Below are positions 20,896 to 29,017 of a stretch of DNA of 49,515 nucleotides, piece by piece. Under the pieces are notes generated by a model. It worked only from the letters and a program-made list of their open reading frames with translations, did not search any database and was not told the DNA's origin. The first letter of the stretch is position 1. The number at the start of each line of letters is the position of its first letter. The stretch comes from CAZLKN01 sp964560135 (lineage in GTDB: Bacteria; Actinomycetota; JAICYB01): contig CAZLKN010000022.1 in NCBI GenBank assembly GCA_964560135.1, forward strand, positions 1-49,515. Direction: 5' to 3'. The position numbers and the translations under genes were made by a program.

Positions 20896-21764
20896 GGGCC
20901 CTCGCTCTCGTCTTCGCGCCGCCGTTGCAGCACCCGATCGTACAGGGCGCGCCGCGGCACCCCGAGCTCACCGGAGACCGCGCGTGTGGCCTCGCGCACC
21001 GTGGAGCCGGCCTCGAGCCGGACGAACACCTCGTCCACGGCCCCCTCGAGATCGGGGGTCGCCGCCTCGCCGGCGCCCTCGACCACGATCACGATCTCGC
21101 CCTTCACCGGACGGCGCCGGAGCTCATCCGCGAGCTCCGACAGCGTCCCGCGCCGCACCTCCTCGTGCATCTTCGTGAGTTCCCGGCACAGCGCCGCACG
21201 CCGGTCGCCCAGCACCTCCAGCAGATGCGCGACGCAGGTGTCGAGCCGGTGGGGAGCCTCGAAGAACACGAGCGTCCGCGCCTCGTCCACGAGTCCCTCC
21301 AGCCGGCGCCGCCGCTCGGTCGGGCGTCGGGGCAGGAATCCCTCGAAGACGAAGGCGTCGGTGGGAAGGCCCGCGACGACGAGCGCCGCCAGCAGCGCTG
21401 ACGGTCCGGGGATCGGCTCGACGGGGATCCCCGCAGCGATGGCCTCGTGCACGAGCCGGTATCCGGGATCGGAGATCGACGGCGTCCCGGCCTCCGAGAT
21501 GATCGCCACCCGCTCGCCGGCCCGCATGCGCTCGAGAAGCTCGCTCGTGCGGACCTCCTCGTTGTGCGCGTGGTAGGAGACCAGCGGGGTCCGCACCCCG
21601 TGGTGCGTCAGCAGCTTGCGCGACGTCCGGGTGTCCTCCGCGGCGACCACGTCCACCTCGCCGAGGACGCGCAGCGCACGGAGGGTGATGTCGGCGAGAT
21701 TGCCGATCGGGGTGGCCACCACGTACAGGCGACCCCCGACGTCCCGCCGGGCCTGTCCGCTCAC
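20892..21764 (-). CDS. rsmI: 16S rRNA 2'-O-methyltransferase RsmI
   Basis: Methylates the ribose of C1402 in 16S rRNA. The 290-residue protein has the tetrapyrrole-methylase fold, shown by LYVVATPIGNLADITLRAL, VVAAEDTRTSRKLL, ISEAGTPSISDPG, PIPGPSALLAAL and the C-terminal KGEIVIVVEGA. The start is GTG 21764, overlapping the DUF192 gene stop as GTGA; the frame stays open upstream but into that gene. It is immediately followed by metG, a common actinobacterial pair. Confidence 0.94.
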   Translation of the reverse strand: MSGQARRDVGGRLYVVATPIGNLADITLRALRVLGEVDVVAAEDTRTSRKLLTHHGVRTPLVSYHAHNEEVRTSELLERMRAGERVAIISEAGTPSISDPGYRLVHEAIAAGIPVEPIPGPSALLAALVVAGLPTDAFVFEGFLPRRPTERRRRLEGLVDEARTLVFFEAPHRLDTCVAHLLEVLGDRRAALCRELTKMHEEVRRGTLSELADELRRRPVKGEIVIVVEGAGEAATPDLEGAVDEVFVRLEAGSTVREATRAVSGELGVPRRALYDRVLQRRREDESEGP

Positions 21765-22195
21765 CGGTCCGCCGGCCCTTCGGGCCCCACGAGCTCGAGC
21801 TGATTGCCCAGCTCGATCCCGCCGTCGTCCGCGGTGCCGGCGGCAAGCTCGAAACAGCACCACGCGTGACGGACGGGCGCCGTGAGCCGGTTCGGCTCGA
21901 CGGTGCGCACGGACACCACCCGCAGCTCCCGGTCACAGAAGACGGCATCGATCGGGAACCGCAGACCGAAGGTGTGGATCTGGTTGCACGGTTGCAATAC
22001 CAGCGCCTCACCCCCACGCAGCGGCGCATGACCGAGGAGCCCCCGCATCCGTCGCAGGGGCGTCACCGCGACCTCGAGATGTTCGGCCAGCGTTCCGTTC
22101 GGACCGACCACGCGCCAGCCACCGGTGCCGGGGGTTCCGGCGGCGTGGATCGCCTCCCGCAGCGGCGTGCGTCTGAACCAGTCGCGTGTGGGCAT
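21761..22195 (-). CDS. DUF192 family protein
   Basis: A 144-residue DUF192 protein. The family core is seen in VAVTPLRRMRGLLGHAPL, NQIHTFGLRFPIDAVFCD and CCFELAAGTADDGGIELG. DUF192 proteins are usually small, often exported and of unknown function; this one has no signal peptide and begins with about 40 residues outside the family. ATG 22195 has no ribosome site, but a TACCAT hexamer ends 6 bp upstream, which fits leaderless transcription. It is the first gene of the long minus-strand run, overlapping rsmI. Confidence 0.85.
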   Translation of the reverse strand: MPTRDWFRRTPLREAIHAAGTPGTGGWRVVGPNGTLAEHLEVAVTPLRRMRGLLGHAPLRGGEALVLQPCNQIHTFGLRFPIDAVFCDRELRVVSVRTVEPNRLTAPVRHAWCCFELAAGTADDGGIELGNQLELVGPEGPADR

Positions 22196-22266
22196 ACACC
22201 GATGGTACGGCTCCGACCTGCGCCGTTGCCTGGCCCCCTATCCTGATGGTGGGAAGGGGGTCGGTC

Positions 22267-22509
22267 GTGAAGGCGAGGCACACGTTCCTCCGGCACCGGT
22301 GTCCTGTCTGCGGCAGCCGGCGGCTCACTCCGTGCGTACGGTCGGCCGGACGGGGGCCGATGCCCATCGCCGGGGGATCCGCGGACGTCCAGCCGTCGTT
22401 CCGCTGGCGCTGCCGGTCCTGCGGCACCAAGTTGCGCGACGAGACCCTGCCCGACGGCAATCTGTGGCAGCGCCGGCGTCCGATCGCGAGCTGGCTGTTC
22501 GGCCGTTAG
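22267..22509 (+). CDS. Small zinc-ribbon protein
   Basis: An 80-residue basic protein with two CxxC knuckles: Cys12/Cys15 in RCPVCGS and Cys49/Cys52 in WRCRSCGTK. The spacing fits one zinc ribbon. GTG 22267 was chosen because GGAAGGGGG lies just upstream; the frame continues upstream to 22186 without support. It is divergent from the DUF192 gene and convergent with the DUF3618-like gene. No family assignment is possible; many such proteins bind nucleic acid, but that is only inference here. Confidence 0.6.
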   Translation: MKARHTFLRHRCPVCGSRRLTPCVRSAGRGPMPIAGGSADVQPSFRWRCRSCGTKLRDETLPDGNLWQRRRPIASWLFGR

Positions 22510-22521
22510 GCCGCGAACTAC

Positions 22522-22557
22522 GCGGACGCCTCTAGCCGGATGTCGCCGGGCGTCCGC
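22522..22557. terminator. Bidirectional terminator between convergent genes
   Basis: GCGGACGCC (22522-22530) and GGCGTCCGC (22549-22557) form a perfect 9-bp stem with an 18-nt loop. It follows the zinc-ribbon gene and overlaps the last codons of the convergent DUF3618-like gene. There is no T-run, as is usual in high-GC actinobacteria. Confidence 0.45.
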
Positions 22558-22936
22558 TCTCACCGATCGGGGTGACCACCGCGGGCTCGAAGGCGGCATC
22601 GTCGGTGGCTTCCCGTCGGATCCGGGCCTCGAAGATTCGGACCCCGGCCCACACGGCGACCGCGGCAGCCGCGACGGCGACCGCCCCCTTCGGCAGCACG
22701 GTCACGATGATCTCGCCGCGTGCCGCGACCTCGGGGGCCCTGCGACGTGCACGCCGGCGCCGGTTCGCGGCCCACAGGACGGACGTCCCCAACCCGCCAC
22801 CGAGCGCCAGGCCCGCGGCCGTCTTGCCGAGCCGCGCCACCGGCGGGAGCCGCTGCTCGAGCTCCACCAGCTTGCGGTCCAAGCCCCGGCGGAGCTCCTC
22901 GATCTCCTTCAGCGTGTCAGATGCCCGCGCGCCCAT
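22532..22936 (-). CDS. DUF3618-like membrane protein
   Basis: A 134-residue protein. The N-terminal helix DTLKEIEELRRGLDRKLVEL resembles the DUF3618 motif found next to holin-family genes in actinobacteria. Two hydrophobic segments follow, at about 45-65 (with a Lys/Arg cluster after it) and about 87-107 (GAVAVAAAAVAVWAGVRIF). ATG 22936 has GGAGG 7 bp upstream and lies 28 bp inside the end of the upstream holin-like gene, so the two are coupled. Function is unknown; an envelope-stress or membrane-associated role is only inferred from the pairing. Confidence 0.75.
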   Translation of the reverse strand: MGARASDTLKEIEELRRGLDRKLVELEQRLPPVARLGKTAAGLALGGGLGTSVLWAANRRRRARRRAPEVAARGEIIVTVLPKGAVAVAAAAVAVWAGVRIFEARIRREATDDAAFEPAVVTPIGESGRPATSG

Positions 22937-23295
22937 CGGACGTCCTCCTTCACCCGCTCGACGGTCGGACCGACCTTCGGCCGGCGCCGCTTCATGATCC
23001 GCACACCGACGAGGATGCCTCCTCCGGTGAACAGCAGCAAGGCCCCGCCCACGATCGCGAACCCGGCGGCGGGTCCCACCGGCAACCACAGGGCCAACGC
23101 GACGATCAGGAACAACAGACCCGGAAGCGACGAAAGCACCGCCAGCGCGATCACACCTGCGCCGGTGAGCTGGGACTTGAGGCCGTCGACCAGCTCGATG
23201 CGGGCTAGCTCGAGCTCCTTGCGGACGAGCATCTGCAGGTCGCCCGCGACCTCCCGCACCAGGTCTCCCGTCCCCTTGCTCGAGACGTCGTCCAT
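22909..23295 (-). CDS. Actinobacterial holin-superfamily (DUF1469-like) membrane protein
   Basis: A 128-residue protein. The amphipathic N-terminus with LVREVAGDLQMLVRKELELAR is the family signature, followed by two transmembrane helices at about 44-70 and 75-98 and a basic tail. Despite the name these chromosomal proteins are not known to lyse cells. The start is ATG 23295 with AAGGGG upstream. It is co-transcribed with, and overlaps, the DUF3618-like gene, and is divergent from the aldolase gene. Confidence 0.8.
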   Translation of the reverse strand: MDDVSSKGTGDLVREVAGDLQMLVRKELELARIELVDGLKSQLTGAGVIALAVLSSLPGLLFLIVALALWLPVGPAAGFAIVGGALLLFTGGGILVGVRIMKRRRPKVGPTVERVKEDVRWARGHLTR

Positions 23296-23326
23296 CCTCG
23301 GCCCCTTTCGTCCGCCTGCCCGGCGA

Positions 23327-23357
23327 TTGAACTCTACCCCGGGCCTCCGGCCATACT
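23327..23357 (+). promoter_or_regulatory. Possible leaderless promoter of the D-threonine aldolase-like gene
   Basis: TTGAAC (23327-23332), a long 19-bp spacer and CATACT (23352-23357). The -10 ends 7 bp before the ATG at 23365, so transcription would begin at or next to the start codon. No ribosome site lies before that ATG, which fits a leaderless mRNA. Confidence 0.38.
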
Positions 23358-23364
23358 CACGGGT

Positions 23365-24402
23365 ATGCGCCTCGCCGACGTGCCCACCCCCGCCCTCTGC
23401 GTCGATCTCGACATCCTCGAGCGGAACCTCGAACGCATGGCGGCGTTCTTCCGCGATCGTCCCTGCGACCTGCGGCCGCATTTCAAGGCGCACAAGACTC
23501 CGGCGATCGCCCGCCTCCAGGCCGAGGCGGGATGTGCGGGGTTCACCTGCGCCACCGTGAAGGAGGCCGAGGTGCTCGCCTTCCACGGCTTCACCGACCT
23601 GTTGATCGCCAACGAGGTCTGCGACCCCGCGAAGATCGCACGGCTGCGGGAGCTGGCGGTGCGGGCGGAGCTCACGGTGGCCGTCGACTCGCTCCCGGCC
23701 GTGGCGCTGCTCGTAGACGTCCCCGTGGCCGTCGTCGTGGACGTCAACGTCGGGCTGCCCCGGTGCGGGGTGCCCCCCGAGGGGGCCCTCGAGGTCGCGC
23801 GGGCCGCGGCGGACGCTGGGCTGCCCGTCCGGGGGGTCATGGGGTACGAGGGTCACGCGATGATCGTCTCGGAGCGTCCGAGCCGCGAGGAGGTGGCGCG
23901 CACGTCGATGGCGACGCTGCTCGACGTGGCAGGGCTCCTGTCCGACGAAGGGTTCGAGGTGAGCGTGGTCAGTGCCGGGGGGACCGGCACCTACGACATC
24001 TCGGGGACGATCCCCGGTCTGACCGAGATCCAGGCCGGCAGCTACGCGCTGATGGACACCGCCTACGCCGAGCTCGGCCTGCCGTTCGAGGAGGCATTGC
24101 GGTGCCTCACCACCGTGGTGAGCGTGCAGGGGCCGATCGGCGTGCTCGACGCGGGCCTGAAAGCCCTGGCTGTGGACCACGGCAACCCGGAGCCCCCCGC
24201 CGGCTCCGCGGCGCAGGTGCTGTTCCTGTCCGATGAGCACACGACCCTCGTGCTCCACGACGATCCATTCCCGCGGCCCGGAGAGCGCACGTGGCTGCGC
24301 CCGTCCCACGTCGATCCGACGGTGAACCTGCACGAGCGGCTCTACGCCGTCCGCGGGGGCGAGGTCGAGGAGATCTGGGACGTCGAGGGCCGGGGGTGGT
24401 GA
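23365..24402 (+). CDS. D-threonine aldolase / D-serine dehydratase-like PLP enzyme
   Basis: A 345-residue fold-type III PLP enzyme (alanine racemase-like barrel). The PLP lysine is probably Lys41 in RPHFKAHKTP, the family's PHxKxHK signature. The C-terminal metal site reads PSHVDPTVNLHE; the H-x-D arrangement resembles D-threonine aldolase rather than the H-x-C of D-serine dehydratase. Likely reactions are cleavage of D-3-hydroxy-amino acids to glycine and aldehyde. It overlaps the phosphatase gene by 4 bp (GTGA), so the two are co-translated. Substrate cannot be fixed from sequence. Confidence 0.85.
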   Translation: MRLADVPTPALCVDLDILERNLERMAAFFRDRPCDLRPHFKAHKTPAIARLQAEAGCAGFTCATVKEAEVLAFHGFTDLLIANEVCDPAKIARLRELAVRAELTVAVDSLPAVALLVDVPVAVVVDVNVGLPRCGVPPEGALEVARAAADAGLPVRGVMGYEGHAMIVSERPSREEVARTSMATLLDVAGLLSDEGFEVSVVSAGGTGTYDISGTIPGLTEIQAGSYALMDTAYAELGLPFEEALRCLTTVVSVQGPIGVLDAGLKALAVDHGNPEPPAGSAAQVLFLSDEHTTLVLHDDPFPRPGERTWLRPSHVDPTVNLHERLYAVRGGEVEEIWDVEGRGW

Positions 24403-25187
24403 CCGACATGACCTGGGACGAGGAGCTGCACTTCGCGAACCACCTCGCCGACGTGGCGGACGAGATCTCGCTCCGGCACTTCCGGACGGCCAGCGTGCGG
24501 ACCAAGGCCGACGGAAGCCTGGTCACCGAGGCCGACGAGGGCGTGGAACGGTCGGTGCGCGCCGAGGTCGCGGCCGCCTATCCCGACGACCGGATCCTGG
24601 GAGAGGAGGAGGGTGGTGACGCCGCAGGCTCCGGCCGCCGCTGGATCATCGACCCCATCGACGCCACCAGCAACTACGCGTGGGGCATCCCGGTGTGGGC
24701 CACCCTGATCGGCCTCGAGGTCGACGGCGAGGTGGTCGCGGGCGTGGTCAGCGCCCCCGCCATGGGCGAGCGGTACGAGGCCGCCCGGGGAACCGGAGCG
24801 CGCCGAAACGGCGACCGGATCGCCGTGTCGGGCGTCGGGGACCTGTCCGAGAGCCGGCTGGCCTACACATTCACCGCGTTCGGGTTCGGCCGCGACGAGG
24901 AGTTCCGGCGCCTGCTGGCAGGGGTGGGGACCCACCGCGGCTACGGCGACTACTGGGGGCACATGCTCGTGGCCTCGGGAGCCCTCGACGTCATGGTGGA
25001 CGTGGTTGTGCAGGTCTGGGATCTGGCGCCGATCATGGTCATCGTGGAAGAAGCCGGTGGACGGCTGACCGACCTCGACGGCGGGCGCCGCATCGACGGC
25101 GGCTCGGCCCTCACGAGCAACGGACTGGTGCACGACGCCGCGCTGGACGTTTTCAGGGGATCCGGGGGCGCCTCACCAGGCAGTTGA
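24399..25187 (+). CDS. Inositol monophosphatase family, histidinol-phosphatase (HisN)-like
   Basis: A 262-residue Mg-dependent phosphatase. The motifs are LVTEADEGVER, ILGEEEGG, the metal site DPIDATSNYAWGIPVWATLI and the C-terminal VWDLAPIMVIVEEAGGRLTD. The GIPVWATLI stretch after the DPID motif is typical of actinobacterial HisN, which removes phosphate from histidinol phosphate, though an inositol-phosphatase role is possible. The start is GTG 24399 overlapping the upstream stop, or ATG 24408. Pairing with a D-amino-acid aldolase is not a histidine-operon context. Confidence 0.82.
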   Translation: MTDMTWDEELHFANHLADVADEISLRHFRTASVRTKADGSLVTEADEGVERSVRAEVAAAYPDDRILGEEEGGDAAGSGRRWIIDPIDATSNYAWGIPVWATLIGLEVDGEVVAGVVSAPAMGERYEAARGTGARRNGDRIAVSGVGDLSESRLAYTFTAFGFGRDEEFRRLLAGVGTHRGYGDYWGHMLVASGALDVMVDVVVQVWDLAPIMVIVEEAGGRLTDLDGGRRIDGGSALTSNGLVHDAALDVFRGSGGASPGS

Positions 25188-25263
25188 CACGCTCCGTGTA
25201 TCCCGGCCACCTTACGTGGTTGAGATTGTCATCGAACCGCAACAGAAGCGTCGGAGGACCGCG

Positions 25264-25290
25264 ATGTTGGCGAGGCAGAGTAACTCCTGA
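25264..25290 (+). CDS. Possible short upstream ORF (8 codons)
   Basis: ATG 25264 begins MLARQSNS and stops at 25288-25290. A very good ribosome site, GGAGG, lies 6 bp before the ATG, better than many real genes here. It is followed by a GGGGCGCGCCCC palindrome (25297-25308) and then by the ribosome site of the 47-residue protein. It could be a regulatory leader peptide or chance. Confidence 0.3.
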   Translation: MLARQSNS

Positions 25291-25328
25291 CCCCAAGGGG
25301 CGCGCCCCCCCATCCTGAGGAGGCCTGT

Positions 25329-25472
25329 ATGCCGATCGGACAGTGCGAGTTCTGCGGTGGTGACATCCTGGCGCCCCAGGACACTCTCGTCTGGGCAGAG
25401 GACCACACGTACCACCAGAACTGCTACCAGGCCCACCTCGAGGAACAGATCACCGAAGAGGTCAACGCCTAG
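25329..25472 (+). CDS. 47-residue zinc-motif protein
   Basis: A very small protein with a strong ribosome site (GAGGAGG, 5 bp before the ATG). It has Cys6 and Cys9 (QCEFCGG), then His26, His29 and Cys32 (DHTYHQNCY), and an acidic C-terminus. The C-x2-C...H-x2-H-x2-C pattern is like half of a LIM-type or other treble-clef zinc site. Its stop overlaps the stop of the convergent lpqB-like gene in the palindrome CTAG. I do not recognise the family. Codon use and ligands make it a credible gene despite its length. Confidence 0.72.
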   Translation: MPIGQCEFCGGDILAPQDTLVWAEDHTYHQNCYQAHLEEQITEEVNA

Positions 25473-26062
25473 CCTGCGGGTTCCGCCGGAACGGCCGTTC
25501 CGGCGGGGCTCCCGAGTTGCCGGTAGTTGGCCCGCCCCACCTCCTCGAGAGGTTCCCCGTCCTCCGCGATGACGCTCACGGGTTCACCGTCGATCTCGAA
25601 CCGGACCAGGTCGACGCGGAGCAGCTCGGTGAGCGTGTAGACCACCTGGCCGAGACGGAGCACGATCAGTCGTTCCTCGGCGCTCGCTTCGAACTCCTTG
25701 GAGAAGTTCACCGTCGCCAGGCCGGCCTCGATCTCCACCTCGAGCAGCTCGGCTCCTGCAGGGATCGCGGTCGTCACCCCGGTCACCGTCTCCTCCGGGG
25801 TGGGCCCGGCGAGCAGGGCACGGAGGACGAAGTCGGGGGCCTCGGAGGCGCCCTCCGTGGTCCGGACGACCTCCTGGAGACGGTCGTCGCGGACGAAGAA
25901 CACCCGCAACTCCCGCAGCGGAGCGGCTGTGGGGCTCGGGCTCGGACTGGCGTAGATGTCCTGCGGAAGCTCTTCGGGGCCGAGGAGGCGGACCCGTCCC
26001 TCCCGCGTGCAAGCCATCCCGGCGAGCACGAGCGCAAGCAGCAACGCACAGAGCCGCTTCAC
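25469..26062 (-). CDS. GerMN-domain lipoprotein (LpqB-like partner of MtrAB)
   Basis: A 197-residue predicted lipoprotein. The signal peptide ends in the lipobox LAGMAC at residue 18. After a Pro/Ser linker, a GerMN domain (LRELRVFFVRDDRLQEVVR to LVRFEIDGEPV) fills the rest. It lacks the beta-propeller of full-length LpqB. In mycobacteria LpqB modulates the MtrB kinase; position and domain make the same role likely. GTG 26062 overlaps the mtrB stop as GTGA, so all three genes form one operon. Confidence 0.85.
   Translation of the reverse strand: MKRLCALLLALVLAGMACTREGRVRLLGPEELPQDIYASPSPSPTAAPLRELRVFFVRDDRLQEVVRTTEGASEAPDFVLRALLAGPTPEETVTGVTTAIPAGAELLEVEIEAGLATVNFSKEFEASAEERLIVLRLGQVVYTLTELLRVDLVRFEIDGEPVSVIAEDGEPLEEVGRANYRQLGSPAGTAVPAEPAG
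25483..25506. terminator. Perfect 24-bp palindrome, likely terminator of the small zinc-protein gene
   Basis: CCGCCGGAACGG followed by its exact reverse complement makes a strong hairpin starting 11 bp past the plus-strand stop. It lies within the C-terminal codons of the convergent lpqB-like gene, so a terminator for one strand is coding sequence on the other. Confidence 0.55.
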
Positions 26063-27456
26063 TGTTCCGTCACCTCCGCTTCGGTCACGTCGCGCGCCAG
26101 CGGCAGATGGACCCTGAAGCGCGCACCCGTACGCGGATCGGGATCCACGTCGAGCTCGGCACCGATGACGTTCGCATTCTCACGGGCGATCGCGAGACCC
26201 AGACCCGCGCCGGACGAACCACCGCGCCCCCGGGCCTCGTCGGCGCGCCAGAAGCGCTCGAAGATCCGGGACAGGTGCTCGGGATCGATCCCGGGCCCCC
26301 CGTCGGAGACCACGATCCGCGCCTCGCCATCCCCGGCCTCGACCGTGAGACGCACGTCGCGACCCTGGCCGTGGACGATGGCGTTCTCGAGCAGGTTCCC
26401 GACCACGCGTTCGAGCCGTGCCTTGTCCGTCCGGGCGATCAGACCCTCGGGTGCCTCGACCCGGACGTCCTTCCCCCGCGCGCGCCAGCGCACCACCTCG
26501 GTGGCGAAGGCGCCGAGGTCGATCTCCTCCGAGGTGACGTGCACGCCGCCGGCCTCCACCCGGGAGAGCTCCAGGAGGTCGTCGACGAGACGCTGCAACG
26601 ACCGCACCTCGTCCGCGGCGACCTGGAGGGCCGCCCGGTACTTGACCGGGAACTCGTCCACCCGTTCAGCCAGGTAACCCACGGAGGTCTTGAGGGCGGT
26701 CAGCGGGGTGCGCAGCTCGTGGGACACGTCGGCGACGAACCGCCGTTCACGGGAGATGCGGTCCTGCAGGGCGGTCGTCATGGCGTTGAACGAGGCGGCC
26801 AGCATCCCGAGCTCGTCGCGGCCCGACTCCTCCAGCCGCGTCTCGAGGAGGCCTTCAGCCACCCGCTGGGACGCCTCGCTGGCCGTCCGGAGCGGCCGGA
26901 TCGTCCGGTCGGCCAGACGGAATCCGAGCACGCCGGCGAGGCCCACCGCACCGGCCACGACGACCACGAGGATGCGCGCGAGCAGCCCCAGGGTCTCGTC
27001 CAGATCGCGGAGCGAGTACACGAAGTAGACGTCGAGGTCGGTCTGGGGCATGGGCGAGCCGAACGCGAACCGGCGAGGGTTCTCCCCGAACACGACATGG
27101 CCCACGCCGTTCTCATCCACGAGCGTCGTCAACTCGACCGGGATCACGTCGGGGGTGATCGAGACCGACGAGGACACGCGCTGGGGGCCGGCGACCAGGA
27201 GGACGTCACCGGTGCCCCGGGCGGTCAGCAGCTCGACGAGCTGGTCCAGGCTGCGTTCCTCGACGGGCCGGGCCAGGTATTCGTTGGCGAACCGCAGGCT
27301 GTTGAAGCTCTGGCGCACCACCGAGTCGGTGCGCTGCCGTGTCAGGAAGGTCTGTGCGAGCGCATAGGTGGACCCGGCCACCAGCCCCGAGACGATCAGC
27401 GCGCCGAAGAAGTAGGCGAACGCGATGCGGAACCTCACCGTCCCCCTCCGGAACAT
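26059..27456 (-). CDS. mtrB: Two-component sensor histidine kinase, MtrB type
   Basis: A 465-residue membrane kinase. Transmembrane helices at about 9-35 and 160-182 flank an extracellular sensor; a HAMP domain follows to about 235. The phospho-acceptor His246 lies in VSHELRTPL, followed by the N box NLLENAIVHG, G1 DGGPGID, F box FERFWRADEAR and G2 GAGLGLAIA. In actinobacteria MtrAB controls cell-wall and osmotic responses and division. It starts 2 bp after mtrA and overlaps the lpqB-like gene. Shorter than mycobacterial MtrB (over 550 residues), so orthology is by context. Confidence 0.88.
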   Translation of the reverse strand: MFRRGTVRFRIAFAYFFGALIVSGLVAGSTYALAQTFLTRQRTDSVVRQSFNSLRFANEYLARPVEERSLDQLVELLTARGTGDVLLVAGPQRVSSSVSITPDVIPVELTTLVDENGVGHVVFGENPRRFAFGSPMPQTDLDVYFVYSLRDLDETLGLLARILVVVVAGAVGLAGVLGFRLADRTIRPLRTASEASQRVAEGLLETRLEESGRDELGMLAASFNAMTTALQDRISRERRFVADVSHELRTPLTALKTSVGYLAERVDEFPVKYRAALQVAADEVRSLQRLVDDLLELSRVEAGGVHVTSEEIDLGAFATEVVRWRARGKDVRVEAPEGLIARTDKARLERVVGNLLENAIVHGQGRDVRLTVEAGDGEARIVVSDGGPGIDPEHLSRIFERFWRADEARGRGGSSGAGLGLAIARENANVIGAELDVDPDPRTGARFRVHLPLARDVTEAEVTEQ

Positions 27457-27458
27457 CC

Positions 27459-28148
27459 CTACCCCTCACCCAGCCTGTAGCCCATCCCCCGAACGGTCTG
27501 GATGAGCTGCGGTGCGGAGGGATCGCCCTCGATCTTCGAGCGCAGCCGCCGGATGTGGACGTCGACGAGGCGGGCATCCCCGAAGTACCCGTACCCCCAG
27601 ACCTCCTCCAGGAGGATCTCGCGGGAGAACACCCGCCCGGGACGCGACGCCAGCGTGCACAGGAGGCGGAACTCGGTCCGGGTCAGCGCCACGGGCTCGT
27701 CGTTGCGGCGGACGATCCCCTCCTCCGGCCTGATCTCCAGGGGACCAACCCGGATCACCTTCGAGCCCTCGTCGTCCGAGCGCACACGCCGCAGGAGCGA
27801 ACGCATCCGAGCCAGAAGTTCCCGCATCTCGAAGGGCTTGGTGACGTAGTCGTCGGCGCCCGACTCGAGCCCCACCACCACGTCGATCGTGTCGTTCTTC
27901 GCGGTCAGCAGGATGATCGGGAGGCTGGAGGACTTCCGGATCTCCCGGCAGAGCTCGAAGCCGTCGCGACCGGGCAGCATCACATCCAAGATCAGCAGGT
28001 CAGGGACGTTCGCACGGATCGTCTCGAGGGCGGATTCCGCGTCCGCTGCGACATCGACCCGGTAGCCCTCCTCTTCGAGGGCGACCTGCATGATGTCCAG
28101 GATGCTCTGGTCGTCATCGACGACGAGCAGGCGCGGCGTGGTGGTCAT
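27459..28148 (-). CDS. mtrA: OmpR-family response regulator, MtrA type
   Basis: A 229-residue DNA-binding response regulator. The receiver domain has the acidic triad Asp11-13, phospho-acceptor Asp55 in LILDVMLPGRDGF, and the conserved lysine in YVTKPFEM. The winged-helix domain covers about 130-228 (VALTRTEFRLLCTLASRPG, VDVHIRRLRSKIEGD, GMGYRL). The start is ATG 28148 (MTTTPRLL); an upstream extension has no support. It heads the mtrA-mtrB-lpqB operon and is divergent from the AAC(2')-like gene. Confidence 0.9.
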   Translation of the reverse strand: MTTTPRLLVVDDDQSILDIMQVALEEEGYRVDVAADAESALETIRANVPDLLILDVMLPGRDGFELCREIRKSSSLPIILLTAKNDTIDVVVGLESGADDYVTKPFEMRELLARMRSLLRRVRSDDEGSKVIRVGPLEIRPEEGIVRRNDEPVALTRTEFRLLCTLASRPGRVFSREILLEEVWGYGYFGDARLVDVHIRRLRSKIEGDPSAPQLIQTVRGMGYRLGEG

Positions 28149-28260
28149 CGACCTAGTTTCCCTCCTCCGGGGCGGTCGTGGGACCACCCCGGTTCGGAGT
28201 CGGCCTCGAAGGGTATGGTGGGGCGTGACGCGAGCCCACCGAGCACGGGGGTGACAGGGG

Positions 28261-28842
28261 ATGGACGGAACGGGTGATGGTCAGGACCGCGGAGTAGGCG
28301 CCGCGACGACGGAGCGACCGGTCTTGCTGCGGACCGGGGAGCTCGACGAAGAGATGTTGACGTCGTTGCGGCGCATGCTCATGGCGGCCTACGGAGACGG
28401 TTTCTCCGAAGAGGACTGGCAGCACAGCCTGGGCGGGACCCACGTCCTGATCCGGGAGAACGGCCGGCCGGTCGCACACGCGTCGATCGTCGGACGCATG
28501 CTCGAGACCGGGGGCCGGGGCCTTCGGACCGGCTACGTCGAGGCCGTGGCCACCGATCCCGACCGGCAGGGCCGCGGTCTGGCCACCGCGGTGATGCGGA
28601 CCGTCGAGGAGTTCATCCAGGAGCACTACGAGCTCGGGGCGCTCTCGACCGCCGTCGACGGCTTCTATGAGCAGTACGGCTGGGAGCCGTGGCTTGGGCC
28701 GACGTGGGCCCGCACCGCCACCGGGCCCGAGCGCACCCCGGGCGACGACGGCAGCGTGATGGTATTCCGCACCCCGGCGACCCCGCCGATCATGCCGACC
28801 GACCCGATCTCCTGCGAGTGGCGCAGCGGCGACGTGTGGTGA
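28261..28842 (+). CDS. Aminoglycoside 2'-N-acetyltransferase (AAC(2')) family protein
   Basis: A 193-residue GNAT acetyltransferase that aligns along its length with mycobacterial AAC(2')-I. It shares EEDWQHSLGGTHVLI, GYVEAVATDPDRQGRGL (acetyl-CoA loop), LGALST, GWEPWLGPT, TPGDDGSVMVF and the family's unusual C-terminal CEWRSGDVW, whose final Trp carboxylate lines the substrate pocket. Such enzymes acetylate the 2' amine of gentamicin-type drugs and may act natively on cell-wall or redox metabolites. An extra 18 or so residues precede the domain. No mobile element is adjacent, so it looks like an intrinsic chromosomal gene. Confidence 0.88.
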   Translation: MDGTGDGQDRGVGAATTERPVLLRTGELDEEMLTSLRRMLMAAYGDGFSEEDWQHSLGGTHVLIRENGRPVAHASIVGRMLETGGRGLRTGYVEAVATDPDRQGRGLATAVMRTVEEFIQEHYELGALSTAVDGFYEQYGWEPWLGPTWARTATGPERTPGDDGSVMVFRTPATPPIMPTDPISCEWRSGDVW

Positions 28843-29017
28843 CCGGCTCCTAGCCAGCCCTGCCATCGAGTCACCTACGCGCGGCTCGACTCTCGACTAC
28901 GGGAGAGAACGTCCTGGCGGCTGGGTGGAATGGGAGTGCCGTCGGCGCGACTTGTTCGCGGCAGGTCGAATCTGTGTAGGCTGGGGCTCTCCACGTCAAT
29001 CCTCCAGGGAGGCCTAC

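Noticed and set aside
25188..25263. A sigma-A promoter before the short zinc-protein gene (TTGAGA near 25220)
   Set aside because: No acceptable -10 hexamer lies 16-19 bp downstream; the gene may be read through from the phosphatase gene.
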